The notes under the pieces were generated by a model that did not search any database, was not told the origin of the DNA, and saw only the letters and a list, made by a program, of their open reading frames with translations. Shown here piece after piece: positions 1 through 5,281 of a stretch of DNA of 5,281 nucleotides (positions are counted from its first letter, which is position 1; the number at the start of each line of letters is the position of its first letter). A program made the translations under genes and the position numbers. The stretch covers positions 1-5,281 of the forward strand of contig JADLDQ010000185.1 of assembly GCA_020846575.1 (NCBI GenBank), written 5' to 3'. The DNA is from Burkholderiales bacterium (GTDB lineage: Bacteria; Pseudomonadota; Gammaproteobacteria; Burkholderiales; SG8-39).

Positions 1-3
1 ACC

Positions 4-1443
4 ATGCGCATTCTCATGCCAGTTGCCATCCTTCTGCTTGGATTGACGCCGTTCGCCGCCGGCCAGGCACTGCCGGAGCTCGGCGACAGCTCCTCGGATC
101 TTCTGCCGCCGTATCTCGAGCGCAGGATCGGCGAGCAGGCGTACCAGGACATCCGCTCCAGGGATCCCAGATTCCTGGACGAACCGGCACTGGTGCAGTA
201 CATCGACGACCTGGGCCGCCGCCTGGTTTCGTCGGGCAGCGCGGCTGGCCAGCACTTCGAATTCTTCCTGATCAACGACAATACAGTCAATGCGTTCGCG
301 ATGCCCGGCGGATACATCGGCGTGCACACCGGTCTGGTGCTGGCGGCGCAGAGCGAATCCGAACTGGCATCGGTGCTGGCTCACGAAATCGCCCACGTGA
401 CGCAGCACCATATTGCGAGGATGGTGAGCCGAGAGCGGCAGGTCTCGACCGCCAGCATGGCGGCCATGCTGGTGGCTCTGCTGGCCGCGCGATCCCGGCC
501 GGACCTGGCGAGCGCGGCAGCGGTTTCCGCGAGCGCAGGTTCAATCCAGGCGCAGCTGAACTACTCCAGGGAGTTCGAACGGGAAGCAGACCGGATCGGT
601 CTCCAGATGATGCTGGAGGCGGGGTTCGACGCGAATGGCATGGCGTTATTCTTCGCGAGACTTCAGAAGTCTGCGAGCCTCGTGGAGAATGGCGCACCGG
701 CTTATTTGCGCACGCACCCGCTGACGACCGAACGTATAGCAGACATGCAGAATCGCTCCCATAACGCGCCTTACCGGCAGGTAACTGACAGCATCGACTT
801 TCATCTGACCAAGGCAGCGCTTCGGTCGATGCAGGGAACGCCGCGCGACGCGGTAGCCCTTGCCGAGCGGCAGTTGAAGGAACGCCGATTTGCCTCCGAG
901 CCAGGGGCGCGCTTCGCGCTCGCCGCCGCGCTCGAAAGGGCAGGACTTTTCGAGCGGGCTGAGAAGGAGGTTTCGAGAAGCTTCCTGGGTGGTGCGACTC
1001 CGCACCCGATGGTCAACCTGCTGGCAGCGAAGATACAGACTTCGCGCGGCAGGCCTGGTGCCGCTCGGGATCTGCTTCGGGCAGCGAGCGCGCTCCATCC
1101 GGCGTATCGACCGCTCACCTACGCCCTGATCGATTCCTATCAGAGACTCGGGCAGCACCCGGAGGCGCTGCGCGAGCTTACGGAAGCGATCGCAAATTCT
1201 CCTCGCGATGCCAGACTCTACGAAATGCGGGCGAAGTCCTATGCCGCCACCGGACGCCGGTTGTTGCAGCACCAGGCCCTGGCGGAGCACTACTATCTGA
1301 TCGGTTCGCTGCCTGAGGCCGTGGAACAGCTGCAGTTCGCGCGAGACAGCGGGGATGGCGACTTCTATCAGATGTCCGTCGTGGAGGCACGGCTGCGCCA
1401 GTTCCGCGCCGAACTGAGCCAGTCCGCAAGACCTGGAAAGTGA
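4..1443 (+). CDS. bepA: BepA/YfgC-like periplasmic M48 zinc metalloprotease with C-terminal TPR repeats
   Basis: The 479-residue product closely matches the length of E. coli BepA (about 487). Residues 1 to about 22 look like a Sec signal peptide: a basic start (MR), a hydrophobic core (ILMPVAILLLGL), then small residues before LPEL. The M48 catalytic domain follows, with HEIAH at 127-131 (zinc ligands H127 and H131, catalytic E128). The second motif EREAD at 192-196 supplies the third ligand, probably E194. RTHP at 236-239 contains H238, the likely equivalent of the BepA regulatory 'histidine switch' (H246 in E. coli). From about residue 265 to 470 the protein is Ala/Leu-rich and helical with TPR-like repeats. 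Known family members act in the periplasm on outer-membrane protein quality control, including LptD maturation; the same role here is inferred. Only three bases precede the ATG, so the ribosome site and promoter cannot be judged. The start is chosen because it gives an intact signal peptide. The gene converges on chrB with an 8-bp gap. Confidence 0.9.
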   Translation: MRILMPVAILLLGLTPFAAGQALPELGDSSSDLLPPYLERRIGEQAYQDIRSRDPRFLDEPALVQYIDDLGRRLVSSGSAAGQHFEFFLINDNTVNAFAMPGGYIGVHTGLVLAAQSESELASVLAHEIAHVTQHHIARMVSRERQVSTASMAAMLVALLAARSRPDLASAAAVSASAGSIQAQLNYSREFEREADRIGLQMMLEAGFDANGMALFFARLQKSASLVENGAPAYLRTHPLTTERIADMQNRSHNAPYRQVTDSIDFHLTKAALRSMQGTPRDAVALAERQLKERRFASEPGARFALAAALERAGLFERAEKEVSRSFLGGATPHPMVNLLAAKIQTSRGRPGAARDLLRAASALHPAYRPLTYALIDSYQRLGQHPEALRELTEAIANSPRDARLYEMRAKSYAATGRRLLQHQALAEHYYLIGSLPEAVEQLQFARDSGDGDFYQMSVVEARLRQFRAELSQSARPGK

Positions 1444-1451
1444 TGCGCGGT

Positions 1452-2435
1452 CTACAGCTTCCCGGGTGAATCGACGTAGGCCTCGTAGAGCAGATCGAAA
1501 GTCTTTTCCGATTCGGCAAAGAGACCGTCGTCGCTGCCGCTGCGGCGACGTGCCCCCTGGAGAAGTACTTCCACCCCGGCCGCCTCGGCGACTGGATCAC
1601 CCCCTGATTCAAGGTAATGCACCAAGGTGCCGATCCGAGACAGCATGGGATTGCCGGCAAGATCGAACGCTGCCAGCAGTACTTCGAACGTCACCTGATT
1701 GCGGGAGTTGCCGAACGAGGCGCCGTCGAAACCGAACGTCACCGCCGTATGCGGACATTGCACGGGCTTGTCAAGCCACAACAGCATCGCTTCCGGGTCG
1801 ATGAACCGCCGAATCAGCCACGCCGAGGCGAGACGATCCGCCCACAAGGGCTTGCGGGTGGCCCATACTCTCTGGAAGTAGTCCCGGCGTTTCTGCCCCG
1901 GGCGGTCTGCCTCCGGGCCGTTGGGAAACAGAAGTGCCTGAACGCGCTGTTCCGCCTCGCGCAGGGTTCGCTCCGCACGCTCGCGCGCCGGGGAGGTGAA
2001 GAAGTCGAGCGAGCCTATAGCCTCGAATTCCCGGCGCTGCTTGGCCAGCACGCGTGCAATGGCTCCGGGGTCGGAGATCCCGAAGCCTGCCGACAGGCTT
2101 TCGATGGTCTTCGCAAGGTCTTCGTAACGGCCGCTGCGGTCGAAAAGATTCCGGAACTCCTTGGCCTGGGCCGCATCATGACTGACGATCGCGAGGACGT
2201 GAGAGTTGCCGTTCATGCGCCTGACGTGACCAGCGAGGTGCTCCAGGCTCTGCCGGTTGTCCGTCGTGTCGGGCAGCAGGTAGACGCCCTCTCGCAGCAT
2301 GGCGCAACCCAGCGACTCCAGCGTGCGCAGCACCCGCATGCGACCGGCGGGCTCTTCGGCGGGCAGACGCATGACGAACGCCAGCCAGGCCGCGCTCTGC
2401 GGCTCGGATCCGGGATTCCGCAACGCAGAATGCAT
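1452..2435 (-). CDS. chrB: ChrB-type chromate resistance/regulatory protein (two-domain)
   Basis: The 327-residue product has the two-part ChrB architecture. The N-terminal ChrB domain covers roughly residues 15-135, recognisable by the WLAF start, RMRVLRTLESLG and the REGVYLLPD segment. A charged linker rich in Arg, Glu and Gln follows (about 135-185). The C-terminal chromate-resistance domain spans about 190-320, with the signature ADRLASAWLIRRFID (W206 to F211), a VTFGFDGASFGN segment, and LVHYLE with H273. In known chr operons ChrB is a chromate-sensing regulator or accessory factor for the ChrA efflux pump. No chrA is present in this window, so its partner is unknown and a direct chromate role is inferred only from family. 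The ATG at 2435 is the first usable start, because an in-frame TAA lies at 2466-2468. No good Shine-Dalgarno precedes it; the nearest AGGA is too far away at about 17-20 nt. The gene is divergent from tusA and convergent with the M48 gene. Base composition looks like its neighbours, giving no plain sign of recent transfer. Confidence 0.85.
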   Translation of the reverse strand: MHSALRNPGSEPQSAAWLAFVMRLPAEEPAGRMRVLRTLESLGCAMLREGVYLLPDTTDNRQSLEHLAGHVRRMNGNSHVLAIVSHDAAQAKEFRNLFDRSGRYEDLAKTIESLSAGFGISDPGAIARVLAKQRREFEAIGSLDFFTSPARERAERTLREAEQRVQALLFPNGPEADRPGQKRRDYFQRVWATRKPLWADRLASAWLIRRFIDPEAMLLWLDKPVQCPHTAVTFGFDGASFGNSRNQVTFEVLLAAFDLAGNPMLSRIGTLVHYLESGGDPVAEAAGVEVLLQGARRRSGSDDGLFAESEKTFDLLYEAYVDSPGKL

Positions 2436-2462
2436 TGGATAACCAAGGAAGATCCTGTTGCG

Positions 2463-2491
2463 AGTTTAAGATCGGGGTGTCAATTGCGCAA
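2463..2491 (-). promoter_or_regulatory. Candidate chrB promoter
   Basis: Reading leftward, TTGCGC (2486-2491) and TAAACT (2463-2468) are separated by exactly 17 bp. They match the sigma-70 consensus at 3/6 and 4/6, and would start transcription about 20 nt before the chrB ATG. A perfect TTGACA also lies at 2478-2483 on the same strand, but the hexamer 17 bp further on (CAACAG) is a poor -10. The assignment is therefore uncertain. The TTGCGC hexamer lies inside a 10-bp palindrome (2483-2492) that could serve as an operator. Confidence 0.27.
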
Positions 2492-2524
2492 TCCACCTCC
2501 GCGGAGCGGCCGCTCTCAGCGCTG
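2483..2524. repeat. Cluster of four short perfect palindromes between divergent chrB and tusA
   Basis: Four perfect inverted repeats follow one another: ATTGCGCAAT (2483-2492), CTCCGCGGAG (2497-2506), GAGCGGCCGCTC (2504-2515, overlapping the previous one by GAG) and CAGCGCTG (2517-2524). They fill the space between the candidate chrB promoter and the candidate tusA promoter. Binding of a dimeric regulator is a reasonable inference. The GC-rich ones could also arise by chance in GC-rich DNA; the AT-flanked first one is the least expected. Confidence 0.5.
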
Positions 2525-2549
2525 CTTTCTCGCGCCTTTTTGGTATAGT
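2522..2549 (+). promoter_or_regulatory. Candidate extended -10 promoter for tusA
   Basis: TATAGT at 2544-2549 matches the sigma-70 -10 consensus at 5/6 and is preceded by TG plus one base (2541-2543), the extended -10 element. The -35 region is poor; CTGCTT at 2522-2527 with a 16-bp spacer is the best option, which fits a promoter that leans on its extended -10. A T5 run lies just upstream of the element (2537-2541). The predicted start near 2556 leaves a leader of about 100 nt before tusA. Confidence 0.5.
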
Positions 2550-2570
2550 CTCCGGCGGGTGGCGAATGCC

Positions 2571-2666
2571 ATGAGCAGAGGCGAAAAACGCCGCGGCGCG
2601 GAGCGCACGATCGCGGCGGGTGCCGCGAACTGCATACCCATATCAGGCTGGAAGCTGCATGAGTGA
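2571..2666 (+). other. Possible 31-codon leader ORF overlapping the tusA start
   Basis: An ATG at 2571 opens a 31-codon frame (MSRGEKRR at its start, GWKLHE at its end). It stops at TGA 2664-2666, overlapping the tusA ATG (2659-2661) by 8 nt in another frame. GGGTGG at 2557-2562 sits 8 nt before the ATG and is at least as good a ribosome site as the one before tusA. The geometry would allow translational coupling. Against it, the same frame is already open across the antisense of chrB, so its openness may only reflect composition, and the peptide resembles nothing I recognise. Confidence 0.2.
2611..2628 (+). promoter_or_regulatory. GC-rich hairpin in the tusA leader
   Basis: A perfect 7-bp stem, TCGCGGC pairing with GCCGCGA, closes a GGGT tetraloop and ends 30 nt before the tusA ATG. 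A smaller hairpin, GGCG-AAAAA-CGCC, lies at 2580-2592. No U-run follows either, so they are not intrinsic terminators. An effect on tusA mRNA stability or translation is possible but unproven. Confidence 0.4.
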
Positions 2667-2889
2667 GTTCGATCAGGATCTGGATGTGCGCGGACTGAAC
2701 TGTCCTTTGCCGATCCTGCGCACCAAGAAGGCCCTTTCCGCCATGGAGAGCGGTCAGGTGCTGCGCGTCCAGGCGACGGATCCGGGGTCCGTCAAGGACT
2801 TCCAGGCTTTTTCCAAGCAGACCGGAAATCAGCTGCTGTCTCATTCGGAAACCGCACAGGTCTTCACGTTTCTGGTGCGAAAGAAATAA
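2659..2889 (+). CDS. tusA: TusA/SirA-family sulfur carrier protein
   Basis: The 76-residue product is the usual size for TusA-like proteins (about 75-82). It begins MSEFDQDLDVRGLNCPLPIL and contains the family signature CPxP as C15-P16-L17-P18, followed by a Lys-rich helix start (RTKKAL). C15 is the expected persulfide-carrying cysteine. ATDPGSVKDFQAF and the strand ending FLVRKK complete the single beta-alpha fold. Members pass sulfur in the cytoplasm to tRNA thiolation, molybdenum-cofactor enzymes or sulfur oxidation; which applies here cannot be read from sequence. In Pseudomonas a TusA-like gene beside an M48 protease gene (PA1006/PA1005, from memory) is tied to molybdenum and nitrate metabolism, which makes that paralogue type a good candidate. 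The ATG at 2659 is preferred over an in-frame GTG at 2620 because family alignment begins a few residues before DVRGLNCP. A weak GGA(AG) lies 4-6 nt upstream. The gene is divergent from chrB and convergent with valS. Confidence 0.9.
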   Translation: MSEFDQDLDVRGLNCPLPILRTKKALSAMESGQVLRVQATDPGSVKDFQAFSKQTGNQLLSHSETAQVFTFLVRKK

Positions 2890-2961
2890 GCCGCGGACCG
2901 CAGCCTGCCCTGGCGGATACGGGTGCCCGGTTCTCTGGACTGCTGACTTGGCGCGGGCGAC

Positions 2962-2990
2962 GACCTTCCGGGCGCTGCGAGCCCGGGGTC
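2962..2990. terminator. Hairpin between convergent tusA and valS, possible transcription end
   Basis: GACC-TT-CCGGGC, loop GCTGCGA, GCCCGG-GGTC forms a 10-bp GC-rich stem with a 2-nt bulge. Outer GAC (2959-2961) and GTC (2995-2997) could extend it. It is the best structure in the 201-bp spacer (2890-3090), which otherwise shows no gene. No T-run follows on either strand, so it is not a classical intrinsic terminator. It might stabilise 3' ends of both transcripts. Confidence 0.35.
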
Positions 2991-3090
2991 GATCGTCTGC
3001 CGAGACGGATACGAAGGGTGCTCGATTCGCCTTTGCCGGCCTTGGCCGCACGCCGATGCCCCGGAGGCAACCCGACGCGTACCCGGTTCC

Positions 3091-5281
3091 TCAGCGGGAT
3101 CGCAGACTTTCCAGTCGTGGCAGAAGCTTTGACAGCGTATCTTCGAACCCTGCGAGCCGGTCGCGCTCGAGCGCAACCACGCTGGCAGGCGCGCGATCGA
3201 CGAAGTTCTTGTTGGAAAGCTTCGTGCGCGCCCGGCTTATCTCCATTTCGACGCGCGCCACGTCGCGTGCCAGCCGATCCCGCTCGATCCTGGGATCCAC
3301 GTCGACATGCAGCATCAGCCGCCACGGTCCTACCACGGCCACCGGCGCATCGCTCGCCGGCAGTTCGGGGACAGTGCGCACCTCGGAAAGGCGCGCCAGG
3401 AACGCCATCACGGGAGCATACGTCTCGATTTCGGTGCGCTCGCAGACGATGTCGAGCGCAATGCGCTCGGATGGGGGCACCGACATCTCGCCCCGCAGGT
3501 TTCGCAGAGCCAGCACCAGCTCCTTGAGCCGGGCGGCCCACGCTTCGGCCGGTTCATCGATCTTCGAGGTCTCGGCTCTTGGATAGGGAGCCATCATGAT
3601 GCTGGCTCCCGAACGACCCGCGAGGCCGGCAACCGACTGCCAGAGTTCCTCGGTAATGAATGGCATGATCGGATGTGCGAGCCTGAGCACTGTCTCCAGT
3701 ACGCGTACCAGCGTTCGACGCGTGGAGCGCTGCTGTGCGTCGGTCCCGGAGTTCAGGCGCACCTTGGCGATCTCCAGGTACCAGTCGCAGTACTCGTCCC
3801 AGACGAATCGGTAGATCGCCGCGGCGGCGTTGTCGAACCGGTAGTCCGCGAATCCACGTTCCACCTCGAGTTCGGTGCGTTGCAGTGCGCTTGTAATCCA
3901 GAGCTCCGCAGAGGAGGGTTCCAGAGGCAGTGACTCGTCGAGTCCGCAATCCCTGCCTTCGGCATTCAGCAGTACGAATCGCGCCGCATTCCAGAGTTTG
4001 TTGCAGAAATTCCGATAACCTTCGCACCGACTCAAGTCGAAGTTGAGCGTGCGCGCGAACGTCGCGAGGGAGGCGAAGGTGACCCGGAGGGCGTCGGCGC
4101 CGAAAGAGGGTATACCCTGAGAAAAGTGCCGGCGGATGTATTCCTCGATCCTCGTTTTGTGTTCCGCTCGCAACAGACCAACGGTGGATTTTTCGAGGAG
4201 AGCGTCGAGACTGATACCGTCGATGAGATCGATGGGATCGAGGGTGTTGCCCTTGGACTTGGACATCTTCTGGCCGTCTGCGTCCCTGACGAGAGCGTTG
4301 ATGTAGACGTGGCCGAAAGGGACCTTTCCGGTGAAGTGCAGCGTCATCATGATCATCCGGGCGACCCAGAAGAAGATGATGTCGAAACCCGTGACGAGCA
4401 CCGAGGAAGGAAGGTAGCGATCAAGGTCGGGCGTGGCCTCGGGCCAGCCCAGTGAGGAGAACGGCACCAGGGCCGAGGAAAACCAGGTATCGAGCACGTC
4501 CTCATCACGTCGCAGCGGACCCCCACTTCCGCGCGCGGCGGCCTGCGCAACGGCCTGCTCCTCAGTACGCGCGACGTAGGCATTACCCGCCTGATCGTAC
4601 CAACAGGGAATCTGGTGGCCCCACCACAATTGCCTCGATATGCACCAGTCCTGGATGTTGTCGAGCCAGTGGTTATACGTGGCGGACCAGTGATCAGGGA
4701 AAAACCGCACCGCTCCAGTCTCGACTGCGCGCAATGCAGCCTGCGCCATCTTGCCGGTGGAGACGAACCATTGATCGGTCAGCATCGGCTCGACGATCAC
4801 GCCCGTACGCCCGGAGCGCGGAACGCGCAGGCGGTAGGCCTTCTCGGAAACCAGCAACCCCTGGGCGCGCAGGTCTGACACGATCCGTCGGCGCGCCTCG
4901 AATCGGTCCAGGCCGCGGTATGCCGGCGGCGCTGCGTGGCTGATGCTGCCGTCCAGGGACATGATGGTGATGGTGTCCAGCCCGTGCCTCTGGGCGATCG
5001 CAAAGTCGTTGAAATCGTGGGCTGGCGTGATTTTCACGCATCCGGTCCCGAAGGCAGGATCGACGAAGTTGTCCGCGATCACCGGTATGTCGCGATCGGT
5101 CAGTGGCAGGCTTACGCGCCTCCCCGGAACGCCAAGATAGCGCTCGTCATTGGGACTTACCGCAACCGCGGTGTCACCCAGCATCGTCTCCGGGCGTGTC
5201 GTTGCCACCACGATCGCGCCAGCGGCGTCGGCGAAGGGGTAGCGGATCTCCCAGATCGTACCGTCCTCTTCTTCGCTGTCG
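3091..5281 (-). CDS. valS: Valyl-tRNA synthetase, C-terminal part (N-terminus beyond the window)
   Basis: Class I aminoacyl-tRNA synthetase that charges tRNA-Val in the cytoplasm. The frame is open to the right edge: 729 complete codons are visible against about 950 in E. coli ValS, so roughly 220 N-terminal residues, including the HIGH motif, are missing. In window numbering (residue 1 at 5278-5280), the editing (CP1) domain is entered at once with WEIRYP and ATTRPETMLGDTAVAV (A26 onward), then CVKITPAHDFND. DNIQDWCISRQLWWGHQIP and DVLDTWFSSAL mark the return to the catalytic core. The KMSKS loop is intact at residues 338-342 (4255-4269). GYRNFCNKLWNAARF (about 418-432) begins the anticodon-binding helical domain. 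The last 70 residues (from about 660) form the C-terminal coiled-coil arm typical of ValRS, containing ARTKLSNKNFVDRAP. It ends at TGA (3091-3093) and converges on tusA. A GTG at 5209-5211 is internal (IVVATTRP), not the start. Confidence 0.97.
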   Translation of the reverse strand, partial: DSEEEDGTIWEIRYPFADAAGAIVVATTRPETMLGDTAVAVSPNDERYLGVPGRRVSLPLTDRDIPVIADNFVDPAFGTGCVKITPAHDFNDFAIAQRHGLDTITIMSLDGSISHAAPPAYRGLDRFEARRRIVSDLRAQGLLVSEKAYRLRVPRSGRTGVIVEPMLTDQWFVSTGKMAQAALRAVETGAVRFFPDHWSATYNHWLDNIQDWCISRQLWWGHQIPCWYDQAGNAYVARTEEQAVAQAAARGSGGPLRRDEDVLDTWFSSALVPFSSLGWPEATPDLDRYLPSSVLVTGFDIIFFWVARMIMMTLHFTGKVPFGHVYINALVRDADGQKMSKSKGNTLDPIDLIDGISLDALLEKSTVGLLRAEHKTRIEEYIRRHFSQGIPSFGADALRVTFASLATFARTLNFDLSRCEGYRNFCNKLWNAARFVLLNAEGRDCGLDESLPLEPSSAELWITSALQRTELEVERGFADYRFDNAAAAIYRFVWDEYCDWYLEIAKVRLNSGTDAQQRSTRRTLVRVLETVLRLAHPIMPFITEELWQSVAGLAGRSGASIMMAPYPRAETSKIDEPAEAWAARLKELVLALRNLRGEMSVPPSERIALDIVCERTEIETYAPVMAFLARLSEVRTVPELPASDAPVAVVGPWRLMLHVDVDPRIERDRLARDVARVEMEISRARTKLSNKNFVDRAPASVVALERDRLAGFEDTLSKLLPRLESLRSR

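Noticed and set aside
1429..1453. AGACC/GGTCT inverted repeat at the convergent ends of the protease and chrB genes, considered as a terminator.
   Set aside because: Only 5 bp with a 15-nt loop and no T-run on either side; likely chance.
2620..2658. In-frame GTG extension of tusA by 13 residues.
   Set aside because: The GTG lies inside the leader hairpin, has no ribosome site, and the added residues precede the normal TusA N-terminus.
1617..2666. A 349-codon open frame on the plus strand, antisense to nearly all of chrB.
   Set aside because: The minus strand encodes a clear ChrB with both domains; the antisense product resembles no family, and long open antisense frames are common in GC-rich DNA.
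2176..3051. A 291-codon minus-strand open frame across the chrB 5' end, the divergent spacer and all of tusA.
   Set aside because: Arg/Ala/Pro-rich product without motifs, overlapping two well-supported genes and the regulatory region.
2864..3541. A 225-codon minus-strand open frame, and several plus-strand frames across 2948-5140.
   Set aside because: All lie over the valS coding frame, lack family motifs, and have the Arg/Ala/Ser-rich make-up of out-of-frame GC-rich DNA.
5209..5211. GTG as a start codon for valS.
   Set aside because: It encodes a Val within the conserved IVVATTRPETM editing-domain motif, and the frame stays open with ValS-like sequence (WEIRYP) to the window edge.

Overview
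The window reads as a GC-rich proteobacterial chromosome segment, probably beta- or gammaproteobacterial. This is judged from the protein families and from the ValS text around the CNKLWNA motif, not from a marker gene. It holds four protein genes and no visible tRNA, rRNA, insertion sequence, CRISPR array or phage gene.

Layout: (1) 4-1443, plus strand, an exported BepA/YfgC-type M48 zinc metalloprotease with a C-terminal TPR region. (2) 1452-2435, minus strand, a two-domain ChrB-type chromate resistance/regulatory protein that ends only 8 bp from the protease gene (convergent). (3) 2436-2658, a 223-bp divergent intergenic region with a row of short perfect palindromes, an extended -10 promoter candidate pointing to the right, a possible 31-codon leader ORF and a GC-rich hairpin. 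(4) 2659-2889, plus strand, a small TusA/SirA-family sulfur-carrier protein. (5) 2890-3090, a 201-bp convergent spacer with one good hairpin and no evident gene. (6) 3091-5281, minus strand, the C-terminal three quarters of valyl-tRNA synthetase; its N-terminus lies beyond the right edge.

The genes do not form one pathway. ValS is translation machinery, the M48 protein is envelope quality control, and TusA is sulfur relay. An M48/BepA gene beside a tusA-like gene is a known proteobacterial arrangement (PA1005/PA1006 in Pseudomonas aeruginosa, from memory). Here an opposite-strand chrB sits between them with no chrA transporter gene in view. That layout, and the palindrome-rich region between chrB and tusA, are the parts most worth a second look. 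I see no convincing new multi-gene system.
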